DNA from: Zwartia hollandica
Lineage (GTDB): Bacteria; Pseudomonadota; Gammaproteobacteria; Burkholderiales; Burkholderiaceae_B
DNA: 64,000 nt
Direction of reading: 5' to 3'
NCBI RefSeq assembly: GCF_019923725.1
Contig: NZ_JAHXRI010000001.1
Span: forward strand, 124,001-188,000
Shown here: positions 54,371 through 63,032 of the stretch, in pieces
Position numbering within the stretch: the first letter of the stretch is position 1
How the letters are laid out: every line of letters begins with the position of its first letter
Translations under genes and position numbers: made by a program
Notes under the pieces: generated by a model
Seen by the model: the letters and a program-made list of their open reading frames with translations, nothing else
Told to the model about the DNA's origin: nothing
The model's database searches: none

Positions 54371-55570
54371 TTAAATCGTGCCTTCCTGCTTTAACGTTTC
54401 GATTGAGGCGTCAGACAAGCCTAGCCATTCCCCATAGATTTCTTGGTTATGCTGACCAAGCTTTGGACTGGATACGGTTGTAACCCGATCTGCACCATGA
54501 ATCATCAATGGACTACCCGGCAGCACCACACGGCCGAGGTCCTGATCTTCAAACCACTCCAGCATGCCACGCGCATGCATGTGGGGATCATTCATGACCT
54601 CAATTAAATTACGCACTGGTGCCGCGGGAAACCCGTGTTGCTTACTTGCGGCAATCAACTCATCCCGTGTGCGTGAGCGCGCCCATTGCTGTACGACCTC
54701 ATCCGTGTGAGCGAGGTTCTCCACCCGCGCTTTATTCGTTGAAAAGCGAGGGTCATCCTTTAAATCTTCGCGTCCCATCGCAGCGAGCATCTTGTTCCAG
54801 TGAGGCTCGGTGACACATACGACAGCAATGTGTCCGTCTTTAGCTTCGTAAACGTTATACGGCGCCAAGGCCAAGCCGCCATGGCGATTACCGACTCGTG
54901 GTGGCAAAGCGCCGCTGCCCCGATAAGTAAATCCAAGGTTAGACGCAAGCGTTGGATAAGCGGTATCTTGCATCGCAACCTCAACCAACCTGCCCTCACC
55001 TGTCTGCGACCGCTCATACAACGCCGTCATAATTCCCGCATAAAGATGTACGCCACTCAAAAAATCGACGATCGACGCACCCGCTCGCATCGGTGGACCG
55101 TCTGGCATTCCTGTCACACTCATCATCCCCGAAGATGCCTGAATCGTGACGTCCATTGCCAAATTGTCTCGATCGGGCCCTGACAGCCCGTAGCCTGTAC
55201 CGGATCCGTAAATCAGTCGTGGGTTGATCTCGTGCAATACAGACCAGCCCACGCCTAGGCGGTCCATGACACCTGGTGCAAAGTTTTCAACAACGATGTC
55301 TGCGCGCTTGACCATTTCCTTGAACAAGTTGCGGCCGCTCTCCGTCTTTAGATTAAGCGTTATCCCACGCTTATTGGTATTGAGCATGGCCATCGGAAGA
55401 GAGGCGCTGCCACTAACCTTCGCACGGATGCGAGACGGCTCACCATTCACAGGCTCGATTTTAATTACGTTCGCCCCAGCCTTTGCCATCAAAAATGTTG
55501 CATAAGGCCCTTGATAGATCTGTGTCAGATCGATTACGGTAATTCCATCTAACGGCGTGTTCTTTCGCAC
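54371..55570 (-). CDS. CaiB/BaiF family CoA-transferase (class III)
   Basis: A 399-residue formyl-CoA transferase-type enzyme. PLDGITVIDLTQIYQGPYATFLMAKAGANVIKIEP is the family N-terminus; LTLNLKTESGRNLFKEMV and the catalytic-Asp region AMDVTIQASSGMM follow. GTG start at 55570 shares one base with the upstream stop (TAGTG). It would activate a carboxylate as CoA thioester for the flanking oxidation enzymes. Confidence 0.92.
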   Translation of the reverse strand: MRKNTPLDGITVIDLTQIYQGPYATFLMAKAGANVIKIEPVNGEPSRIRAKVSGSASLPMAMLNTNKRGITLNLKTESGRNLFKEMVKRADIVVENFAPGVMDRLGVGWSVLHEINPRLIYGSGTGYGLSGPDRDNLAMDVTIQASSGMMSVTGMPDGPPMRAGASIVDFLSGVHLYAGIMTALYERSQTGEGRLVEVAMQDTAYPTLASNLGFTYRGSGALPPRVGNRHGGLALAPYNVYEAKDGHIAVVCVTEPHWNKMLAAMGREDLKDDPRFSTNKARVENLAHTDEVVQQWARSRTRDELIAASKQHGFPAAPVRNLIEVMNDPHMHARGMLEWFEDQDLGRVVLPGSPLMIHGADRVTTVSSPKLGQHNQEIYGEWLGLSDASIETLKQEGTI

Positions 55571-56742
55571 TAGCGTGCCTCTTTCAAAATCTTTTTAGCA
55601 ATCGACATGCGGTGAACCTCAGAGGGGCCTTCGTACACACGCATCACACGAATCCGCTGCGCCATTAAATGCAACGGCATTTCTTTCGTGACGCCCATCG
55701 CACCAAACGTTTGCATGGCATGATCAATAATCTCAGCTGCCATTTCGGTCGCGTATACCTTGATCATCGAGGCTTCAAATTTCACATCCAAACCTTGATC
55801 CTGTTTGCGCGCGGCATCAAGCACCATCAAACGGCATGCATGTATTTTCATCGCTGCATCGGCAATCCACCATTGAATTGCTTGGCGATCACTCAAGGGC
55901 ATTCCAAACGTGACACGCTGCTTGGCATGCGTACACATCATATCGAGTGCACGTCTCGACATACCAATACACCAGGCCCCCATCTGCAATCGTCGGATCA
56001 CGAGCCTAAGCTGCATCGGCGCAAAACCTGCACCGACTTCACCCAATAGGTTATCTTTAGGGATGCGGCAATCTTCAAACGCGAGTTCGTAGGTGCGGTG
56101 ACCGGCGAGCATGGGAATTTCGCGCAAAATCTCAAAGCCCTTCGTGCCCTTATCCACAATAAACGCAGTGATGCCTTCATGACGCTTGCCCGAACCAACA
56201 CGCGCCATGACAACCACGAAATCAGCTGCAGGTACACGGCTCACCCAGATTTTGCGACCATTGATCACCCAGCTATCGCCATCCAACACGGCCCGCGTCA
56301 GCATGCCAGAGGGATCGCCACCCGCATTGGGTTCTGAAATAGCGATCGCTGATTTAGCATCACCACTCGCGTAGGGTTCAAGGTACTTCTTTTTCTGCTG
56401 TTCGTTCGCAGTCGCCATCAGCATGTGAAGATTAGGAGAATCAGGAGGGAATGTGAACGGGACGACAGTGCGACCAAGCTCTTCGTTTAACGCCATTAAG
56501 GTCACCGCAGGAAGATTCGCACCACCCATCGACTCGGGGGCATCCAAGGCCCAAAGTCCTAGTTCCTTGCACTTCGTGCGTAAGCTTTGGTCCTCGGCTT
56601 TTGTGAGCGCACAGTGCTCACCCGCGATCTCACGACTCAGGATTCCTGCTTCGAGCGGCATTAACTCTTGATCGACGAACTTTGCCACCAGTTCAACAAT
56701 CATCTTCGCTTCTTCGCTCTCTTGTGCGCTTGCGTGACCCAT
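55570..56742 (-). CDS. Acyl-CoA dehydrogenase
   Basis: A roughly 390-residue FAD-dependent acyl-CoA dehydrogenase. SAIAISEPNAGGDPSGMLTRA is the FAD-binding signature and RVMRVYEGPSEVHRMSIAKKIL the C-terminal one; QTFGAMGVTKEMPLHLMAQ precedes it. Two starts are possible: ATG 56742 or GTG 56748 with AGGAG six bases before it. First gene of the three-gene operon; the acid oxidised is unknown. Confidence 0.92.
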   Translation of the reverse strand: MGHASAQESEEAKMIVELVAKFVDQELMPLEAGILSREIAGEHCALTKAEDQSLRTKCKELGLWALDAPESMGGANLPAVTLMALNEELGRTVVPFTFPPDSPNLHMLMATANEQQKKKYLEPYASGDAKSAIAISEPNAGGDPSGMLTRAVLDGDSWVINGRKIWVSRVPAADFVVVMARVGSGKRHEGITAFIVDKGTKGFEILREIPMLAGHRTYELAFEDCRIPKDNLLGEVGAGFAPMQLRLVIRRLQMGAWCIGMSRRALDMMCTHAKQRVTFGMPLSDRQAIQWWIADAAMKIHACRLMVLDAARKQDQGLDVKFEASMIKVYATEMAAEIIDHAMQTFGAMGVTKEMPLHLMAQRIRVMRVYEGPSEVHRMSIAKKILKEAR

Positions 56743-56944
56743 TTCCACCTTGTGCTCCTAATGTTTGAATCTTGATGAGCAATCATACCGAATACTCAAA
56801 AAAGTAATCCTTAAGTCAGTCATGGGATTTGTATGCATTGGAAACTCAATTTGGACCGAATGGAGCCTCGCTCTGTTAGCATTGACCGTACCTGGTTTCG
56901 TCGATCCCCACTGAACCAAGGGCTCCCCTTCGAGAGGACAACGA

Positions 56945-57349
56945 ATGAATCGTTTCGATGATGCTGGCAAATTGATACTGCGCCTGACGGTCGGCCTGTT
57001 AATGCTGTCGCATGGCCTGCACAAGCTAATTAACGGTATTGACGGGATCAGTGCGCTGATCGCGACAAACGGGTGGCCCAGTCTGCTGGCCTACGGTGTA
57101 TACATCGGTGAAATTGTTGCACCAGTCCTAATCATTCTGGGCGTGTTAACCCGCCCAGCCGCGCTGATCGTGGTGGTGAACATGATTCTTGCCGTCTATC
57201 TTGCGCACAGTCATCAATTGTTCCAACTGACTAAAACGGGTGGTTGGTTCCTTGAGTTGCAGGCGTTTTTCTTATTTGGTGCGCTTTGTGTCGCCCTGCT
57301 AGGAGCGGGTAAATTTAGCCTCGCAGGCCCACGGGGGCGTTTCAACTAG
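56945..57349 (+). CDS. DoxX-family membrane protein
   Basis: A 134-residue protein with four helices. LILRLTVGLLMLSHGLHKLI, GEIVAPVLIILGVLTRPAALIVVVNM and ELQAFFLFGALCVALLGAG are typical of DoxX/SURF4-like proteins. Function in general unclear; some family members relate to redox stress. GAGAGGACAACGA precedes the ATG. Converges on the next gene, overlapping by four bases. The 196 bases upstream to the dehydrogenase gene hold no feature I can name. Confidence 0.85.
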   Translation: MNRFDDAGKLILRLTVGLLMLSHGLHKLINGIDGISALIATNGWPSLLAYGVYIGEIVAPVLIILGVLTRPAALIVVVNMILAVYLAHSHQLFQLTKTGGWFLELQAFFLFGALCVALLGAGKFSLAGPRGRFN

Positions 57350-57699
57350 CGAATATCACCAAACCGCTGCCGAATAACTGCCATTTCGGAATCAAACACG
57401 ACGCGTGCTTGCGCTAGACAGAGACGCTGATCGTCTACGGGCATCGCCTTACAGGCGTTCTGAGCGTCCTGATGAGCAGCTAGCGCTTCAGCGCGCGCAG
57501 TTTTGAACTTTTGCTCTGGTGTAACGTCCTCCTCACTCCAACGAGCAGGGTCAGAGTCGCCTGAGCCCGGCCATACAATCTCGGGAACGGGTGGCAACGC
57601 TCTTTGAGCAAAACAGATAGGTGCTAGAAAGCTCAGACCGAAAGATAACAGCAAGCCCCTTGTGAGGTGGCCAAAACGCTTTGAACGAGAGCTACGCAT
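57346..57699 (-). CDS. Hypothetical secreted protein
   Basis: A 117-residue protein I do not recognise. It has a basic start (MRSSRSKRFGHLTRG), a hydrophobic core and a likely signal peptidase site after CFA-QR. The mature part has a Pro/Trp-containing segment and a helical C-terminus with two Cys (QNACKAM, RLCLAQA). Three ATG codons in a row (57705, 57702, 57699) follow AAAGGA; the third has the best spacing. Divergent from the peroxiredoxin operon. Confidence 0.6.
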   Translation of the reverse strand: MRSSRSKRFGHLTRGLLLSFGLSFLAPICFAQRALPPVPEIVWPGSGDSDPARWSEEDVTPEQKFKTARAEALAAHQDAQNACKAMPVDDQRLCLAQARVVFDSEMAVIRQRFGDIR

Positions 57700-57777
57700 C
57701 ATCATTCCTTTGTTCAATAACGATCACTTGAGTTACTTTACGCTGATTTCCCAATAAAACGACTCTTCGAGTTTGAT

Positions 57778-58332
57778 ATGACGCAAAAACATATTACTTG
57801 GCAGGCCATCATCAGCTTAATGATGGCGCTCTGCCTAACGCCTGTCGCAATGGCGCAACTTAAGCCAGGCGCCACCGCTCCGGCTTTTAATGCGCCCGCT
57901 GCCCTGGCCGGTAATACTTTTACGTTTAGCTTAGTGGAAACGCTAAAGACTGGGCCAGTTGTTGTGTATTTTTATCCGAAGGCCTTTACTAGCGGCTGCT
58001 CCATCGAGGCCAACCTCTTCGCTCAGGCGACTGAGGACTTTCAAGCGCTCGGCGCCACGGTCATCGGTGTCTCTGGAGATGACATTGAAACCCTCAAAAA
58101 ATTCTCACTTGGTCCCTGTGGCGGAAAGTTTGCAGTGGCAGCAGATCTCGATCGAACGACAATGAAAGCCTACCAGGCAACCTTGTTTTTTTCCTCAGAG
58201 ATGGCGAGTCGGATCTCATATGTGGTGACACCGGATCTAAAGATTTTTTTTACTCATGCGAGCCTGAGTCCTGATCAACATGTATCCAGTACCCTTGCTG
58301 CGGTCAAGCGCTGGCGCGAGCAGACCAAATGA
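57778..58332 (+). CDS. Exported peroxiredoxin (AhpC/TSA, BCP-like)
   Basis: A 184-residue thiol peroxidase with a signal peptide (cleavage near AMA-QL), so periplasmic. The peroxidatic Cys lies in YFYPKAFTSGCSIEA, the CxxxxT-type site of 1-Cys/2-Cys peroxiredoxins in altered form (PKAFTSGC), and a second Cys in LGPCGGKF may resolve. VIGVSGDDIETLKKF is typical of the BCP/PrxQ group. Stop overlaps the photolyase start (ATGA). Confidence 0.85.
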   Translation: MTQKHITWQAIISLMMALCLTPVAMAQLKPGATAPAFNAPAALAGNTFTFSLVETLKTGPVVVYFYPKAFTSGCSIEANLFAQATEDFQALGATVIGVSGDDIETLKKFSLGPCGGKFAVAADLDRTTMKAYQATLFFSSEMASRISYVVTPDLKIFFTHASLSPDQHVSSTLAAVKRWREQTK

Positions 58333-59747
58333 CGAGTATCTGTTGGTTTAGAACCGATCTCCGAATAGCAGACCAACCGGCTCTTTACGCTGCGGCCGCT
58401 TCGGGTTCGGCTATAGGGTTGTTCATCATCTCGGAAGAACAGTGGGCCTCTCATCAAGATGCGCCCGTGAAAGTGGATTTTTGGTTGCGGGCGCTCAAAA
58501 GCCTTTCTGACGAACTGGCCACACTAAATATTCCGCTCAAACTCCTTACTATTCAGCAATGGAGAGACATACCGCGGGCTCTGCTTTCATTTGCGAAGCA
58601 ACATGGCGCGACCTCCATTCATTGCAACCGAGAGTACGGTTTGAATGAGCGCAACCGAGATCGAGCGAGCTACAAACTACTCAAAGAGCATGGCATCGAC
58701 CTAACCGGTCACTTAGGGGCAACCCTATTAGAACCCGGTACCATCAAGACGGGAGGGGACAGCTACTACCGTGTATTTACACCTTTCGCGCGGGCTTGCC
58801 GTAGCGCGCTCGAGGCGCGTCCATACGTCCTGACACCTGCACCGGCTAAGCAAGTTAAGTTGGCTTCAGTGACGACAGATCCCGTCCCAGCAACACTCTC
58901 TTATTGTGAGGATGTATCGCAGACAATTCGGCAGGGCTGGCCTGCGACTGAGGCAGAGGCGTACAAACGCCTCGAGCACTTCTCGCAAGAAGCGATCTAT
59001 CACTATCAGCGTGATCGCGACATCCCCTCTCTTCCTGGAACCAGCACACTTTCCCCTTACCTAGCAGCAGGCTTGGTCTCGGCAGGTCAATGCTTATATC
59101 GTGCCATGAGTTGTAACCAAGGTGAGACAGGGACAGGAAAGCCGGGGGTTACAACTTGGATCACAGAGCTTCTTTGGCGCGAGTTCTATCAGCACCTTCT
59201 TCACGGCTATCCAGAGCTCTCCATGCACCAGCCTATGCGACCGCAAACTAACGCAGTGCTCTGGCGTGATGCTCCAGACGATTTTGCTGCGTGGACAAAA
59301 GGAGAAACTGGCGTACCGTTGATCGACGCAGCAATGCGGCAACTTCTGCACACCGGTTGGATGCATAATCGCTTGCGCATGGTAGTGGCGATGTACTTAA
59401 CAAAGAACATGTTGATCGACTGGCGACGAGGAGAAGCCTTTTTTATGCGGCATCTCATAGACGGTGAGCTTGCTGCGAATAATGGGGGCTGGCAATGGAG
59501 TGCCTCTACAGGAGCAGACTCTGCACCGTATTTCAGAGTCTTCAATCCGATCAGCCAATCGGAGAGATTTGACCCAAAGGGAGCTTTCATTAAGCACTGG
59601 CTGCCCGAGCTGACGAGTGTTAGCACCAAAGAGATTCATGACCCCCTGCCCCTGACCCGCTCAGCCATCGGCTACCCCATGCAGCGCGTCGATCTTCGCA
59701 GCTCTCGGTTGCGTGCGATCGAAGCGTTCTCTTCTCTTAACCCGTGA
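58329..59747 (+). CDS. phrB: Deoxyribodipyrimidine photolyase
   Basis: A 472-residue light-dependent DNA repair enzyme of the cryptochrome/photolyase family. N-terminal Rossmann antenna domain starts ICWFRTDLRIADQPAL; the FAD domain has TGVPLIDAAMRQLLHTGWMHNRLRMVVAMYLTKNMLIDWRRGEAFF and the SASTGADSAPYFRVFNPISQSERFDP signature. Coupled on both sides: ATGA with the peroxiredoxin and GTGA with the glutathione peroxidase. Confidence 0.94.
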   Translation: MTSICWFRTDLRIADQPALYAAAASGSAIGLFIISEEQWASHQDAPVKVDFWLRALKSLSDELATLNIPLKLLTIQQWRDIPRALLSFAKQHGATSIHCNREYGLNERNRDRASYKLLKEHGIDLTGHLGATLLEPGTIKTGGDSYYRVFTPFARACRSALEARPYVLTPAPAKQVKLASVTTDPVPATLSYCEDVSQTIRQGWPATEAEAYKRLEHFSQEAIYHYQRDRDIPSLPGTSTLSPYLAAGLVSAGQCLYRAMSCNQGETGTGKPGVTTWITELLWREFYQHLLHGYPELSMHQPMRPQTNAVLWRDAPDDFAAWTKGETGVPLIDAAMRQLLHTGWMHNRLRMVVAMYLTKNMLIDWRRGEAFFMRHLIDGELAANNGGWQWSASTGADSAPYFRVFNPISQSERFDPKGAFIKHWLPELTSVSTKEIHDPLPLTRSAIGYPMQRVDLRSSRLRAIEAFSSLNP

Positions 59748-60259
59748 GTATCTCTATGCGCCTTGAAAATTTGAGTGCTACCAAAATCGATGGCCAATTA
59801 CAACAGCTCAACGTCTACGCAGGCAAAGTGCTCCTTATTGTCAACGTTGCCTCGAAATGCGGATTTACAAAACAGTACGCAGATCTTGAGATGCTGCAGC
59901 AAGAGTTCGGTGCTCAGGGTTTTACGGTGCTAGGCTTCCCTTGCGACCAATTTGGTCACCAAGAGCCTGGAGATGAGGCGCAGATCGCCAAGTTTTGCGA
60001 AACGCAGTTCAAGATCTCCTTTCCGATGTTTGCGAAAATAGCGGTGAACGGACCGGAGGCTAGCCCTGTGTTTGAGTGGCTAAAACAAGAGAAAGCTGGT
60101 CTCCTCGGCACTGAGAGTATCAAGTGGAATTTCACTAAATTTTTAGTGGGTCGGGACCAACGCGTCATCGATCGCTACGCTCCTACGACGAGGCCAACGG
60201 AGCTGCGGGGCGACATCCAACAAGCACTATCACTCCCGTATACTTCCGCTGACAAATAA
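59744..60259 (+). CDS. Glutathione peroxidase
   Basis: A 171-residue (from GTG 59744) thiol peroxidase of the GPx/BtuE family. The catalytic residue is Cys, not selenocysteine, in NVASKCGFTKQYADL; FPCDQFGHQEPG and the Trp-Asn pair in IKWNFTKFLVG complete the tetrad. GTG overlaps the photolyase stop (GTGA); ATG 59756 is the alternative. Confidence 0.92.
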   Translation: MSISMRLENLSATKIDGQLQQLNVYAGKVLLIVNVASKCGFTKQYADLEMLQQEFGAQGFTVLGFPCDQFGHQEPGDEAQIAKFCETQFKISFPMFAKIAVNGPEASPVFEWLKQEKAGLLGTESIKWNFTKFLVGRDQRVIDRYAPTTRPTELRGDIQQALSLPYTSADK

Positions 60260-60273
60260 CCTGGATTGCCAAC

Positions 60274-61377
60274 GTGCGTCGATTTTTACTTGCCATCGCT
60301 GTGACCACTTTGACGTTTCTCGTCGCCTGTACCTCACAACCCTCGGGTGGGGACATTACGCTAGCGAGCTCGCCGCAGCCGTCCAGCGCAACCTCAAATA
60401 AACGTTCCCAACCCACCATTACAGTGAACGAGGCGACCCCAGCGGCCCCCACGAACTTCCAGACTGGCTCCGGCGCGACAATCAACATCGGCACTCAATA
60501 CAACGACACAGCCGGAGCCGCTAAGCCTGCTGCCCCGATTGTTTCCACTCAAAGTGTTATTCAGCCATCGCCGCTGCGCTCGCCCGTTCCCCTACCTCCA
60601 GTTGCTACCGCACCGACTCCACCGAAAACGGTCAGTTCAACATCAGCCACCCCAGTTGCGCGTGTGCCGGCCAGACCAAAACCAGAGGCTCAGACTGCAA
60701 GCAATCAGCAGGGAGTCCAGCCATCGAAAAAACAGGTTCTCGTCCTCACAAAACCGGCCTGCACCGGAAAACAGTGTCCAACAATCAAGTTCGAGCGGCT
60801 CATTTTTACCGAGCACGAACGGTTTAGTAATTTCGTTGAACAGTCGCTCCTCTCAATGGCACAAATTGAGTCGAACCAGGCCAAAAACTTCGAGACCTTG
60901 AATCAACTTAGCGACTACTTTTGGGCAACGGCAAGACCGCGGAATGAAATTCTGTTGCGTGCAACGCTTAAGCGCGCAAATCCGGCGCTAGTCGTCGTGC
61001 AGCTTGATAGCTATCTTTACTCTGGCGGTGCGCACGGGAACTCCACAACACAATATATCAATTGGCTGCCCCAATCGGACATCGTGGTCAATCTACCGAT
61101 CATGATCCCTTCAGACAATATGCCTGCGTTCGAGGCGGCACTCAAGCGGCAACATGCTCGCTGGTTAGAGACGAACGCGCTTGCAAAAGCAGACCCTCAG
61201 GCCTACAACAAGATGTGGCCCTTCCGGCTTTCTGAGAATGCAGCACTCTTAGAGGAGGGTATCGCAGTGACCTACGACCCCTTCGAGATCGGTCCCTATG
61301 CCTTGGGTATGCCCACCCTGGTGGTACCTTATGCTGAACTGCAAGGCATACTGCGCCCTGAGTTGATGCCGCGCTAG
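60274..61377 (+). CDS. DUF3298 (RsiV-like) lipoprotein
   Basis: A 367-residue lipoprotein: lipobox FLVAC at residues 15-19 after a short signal. Residues 20-150 are a disordered Pro/Ala/Ser/Thr-rich linker. The C-terminal 200 residues show DSYLYSGGAHGNSTTQYINW and YDPFEIGPYALGMPTLVVPYAEL, the DUF3298/RsiV pattern. In RsiV this domain binds lysozyme and controls a sigma factor; no sigma factor gene is adjacent, so the role here is open. GTG start. It follows gpx by 14 bases and ends two bases from the convergent ankyrin gene. Confidence 0.8.
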   Translation: MRRFLLAIAVTTLTFLVACTSQPSGGDITLASSPQPSSATSNKRSQPTITVNEATPAAPTNFQTGSGATINIGTQYNDTAGAAKPAAPIVSTQSVIQPSPLRSPVPLPPVATAPTPPKTVSSTSATPVARVPARPKPEAQTASNQQGVQPSKKQVLVLTKPACTGKQCPTIKFERLIFTEHERFSNFVEQSLLSMAQIESNQAKNFETLNQLSDYFWATARPRNEILLRATLKRANPALVVVQLDSYLYSGGAHGNSTTQYINWLPQSDIVVNLPIMIPSDNMPAFEAALKRQHARWLETNALAKADPQAYNKMWPFRLSENAALLEEGIAVTYDPFEIGPYALGMPTLVVPYAELQGILRPELMPR

Positions 61378-61378
61378 C

Positions 61379-62098
61379 TTACTGAGTTGCGGATTGTTTA
61401 GCACGACGCTCGCGCGCAATTTTTTCGAGCGCTTGGGCCAGAGGTATGTTGCCTTTTTCGCGAGCGGTGTCAATTGCGTCTTGGGCCTTGAAGTTCGACG
61501 CCGTGGGATCTGACCCCGCGTTGATAAGTGCCTGAATCACTTCGACATTTCCCGTACGAACCGCCAGAATCAAAGCCGTATCACCATCGGGATTCAACTC
61601 GTCGACAGAGGCGCCGTTGGACAGTAGTAATTTAACCACTGGGACTTGGCTCTTAATGGTCGCGTAATGCAACGCATTCCACCCTGGTTGACTCACGCGC
61701 GCCCCTAATTCGATCAGCTTTTTGGTACGCGCGAGGTCGCCTAGCAAAGCTGTGTACATAATCGGCGTCTCGTTGTACTGATTTCCGAGATTAATGTCTA
61801 TTTTCGGATGTCCCATCAGCAGATCGAAAGCTCGCCAGGAGTCCTCGCGAGCAGCGTAGATCAGAGCCGGTTGCTGATCCGGATTCTTTCGATTGGGGTT
61901 AAATCCCGTACGAAAGAGCTCTCGCATCTCGGCGTCACGGTCATTTTTGATCATCAGCCAGTACTCCTTTAGCACCGCTGGACTCGAAGGCTGAGCCGAG
62001 ACGCTACTCGCAGAGATTATCAAGGCACAAAATATAAAAAAACCGGAAACATATTTGTTGAATTTCTTTCTTAAGTTTGACATAAAAATATTATTCAT
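61379..62098 (-). CDS. Secreted ankyrin-repeat protein
   Basis: A 239-residue protein with a signal peptide (hydrophobic FFIFCALIISASS, cleavage near VSA-QP) and about four ankyrin repeats (TPIMYTALLGDLARTKKLIELGA, GWNALHYATIKSQVPVVKLLLSNGA, GDTALILAVRTGNVEVIQALINAGS). Periplasmic protein-protein interaction module. Starts at 62098 or 62083 are possible; the region upstream is AT-rich. Often found beside tatD in Burkholderiales. Confidence 0.82.
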   Translation of the reverse strand: MNNIFMSNLRKKFNKYVSGFFIFCALIISASSVSAQPSSPAVLKEYWLMIKNDRDAEMRELFRTGFNPNRKNPDQQPALIYAAREDSWRAFDLLMGHPKIDINLGNQYNETPIMYTALLGDLARTKKLIELGARVSQPGWNALHYATIKSQVPVVKLLLSNGASVDELNPDGDTALILAVRTGNVEVIQALINAGSDPTASNFKAQDAIDTAREKGNIPLAQALEKIARERRAKQSATQ

Positions 62099-62221
62099 CC
62101 GGATAAATTTAAAAGAAACGTAAGAAATACTATCTAAAGTGTTACTTGAAGTAATAAATAGCGAATATTGCACTTTAAATAATCTACTAGAGCTAAATTA
62201 GTTTAAATAATTGACCTTAAA

Positions 62222-62992
62222 CTAACTTTTTAACTTACTGAATAAATTGAAGAAATTGTTAGTTGAAGCAAGCTCGATCTCGGCAAGCGGCACGCCTCGA
62301 AGTGCAGCCAACATCTCAGCTACGTGCACGACTTTTGAGGGATCATTTATTTGCCCGCGATATGGAACTGGTGACAAGTACGGAGCATCTGTCTCGATCA
62401 AGATGCGCTCAAGCGGCATCCGTTTAGCAACTTCCTGAAGGTCTTTCGCGCTTTTAAAAGTCACAATCCCTGAGAAAGAGATATAGAAGCCCAACTCCAT
62501 CGCTTGGCAAGCGACCTCCCAGGACTCGGTAAAGCAATGCATCACCCCACCAACCTCTTGAGCTCCCTCTTCTCGCATAATCTGTATGGTGTCGGCCGAT
62601 GCGGAGCGAGTATGAATAATCAGGGGCAGCTGGGCTTGGCGCGCTGCACGGATGTGCGTGCGAAATCGCTCTCGCTGCCAAGCTAAGTCTCCGGTTAAAC
62701 GAAAATAATCGAGCCCTGTCTCGCCGATCGCTACGACCTTTGGATGCTGACTTTGCTCAACAAGTCCGTCAACGCTAGGTTCAATCGTATCTTCATAATC
62801 TGGATGCACGCCCACGGACGCCCAGAGTGCATCATTCTGCTCAACAATTTCTATTAAGCCAGGCCAGTCGGGCAAATTAACGCTCACGCACAACGCGTGC
62901 GAGACTCGGTTCACGCCCATTTTTTTTAGAATTTCTGGTAGCTGTGCTGCCAACTCTGGAAAATCTAGATGGCAGTGTGAATCCACATACAT
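62222..62992 (-). CDS. tatD: TatD-family metal-dependent DNase
   Basis: A 256-residue TIM-barrel hydrolase. Metal ligands are visible in DSHCHLDF (HxH), the Glu of IGETGLDYFR, His of IIHTRSA, His of VMHCFTES and Asp of ETDAPYLSPVPYRG. Members are 3'-5' DNases. Lies 40 bases downstream of holB; the pilZ gene often found between these two in betaproteobacteria is absent. Confidence 0.93.
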   Translation of the reverse strand: MYVDSHCHLDFPELAAQLPEILKKMGVNRVSHALCVSVNLPDWPGLIEIVEQNDALWASVGVHPDYEDTIEPSVDGLVEQSQHPKVVAIGETGLDYFRLTGDLAWQRERFRTHIRAARQAQLPLIIHTRSASADTIQIMREEGAQEVGGVMHCFTESWEVACQAMELGFYISFSGIVTFKSAKDLQEVAKRMPLERILIETDAPYLSPVPYRGQINDPSKVVHVAEMLAALRGVPLAEIELASTNNFFNLFSKLKS

Positions 62993-63032
62993 AAGGAATT
63001 GTTCCAGACAAGGGTGTTAAAAATTAAAAGAT

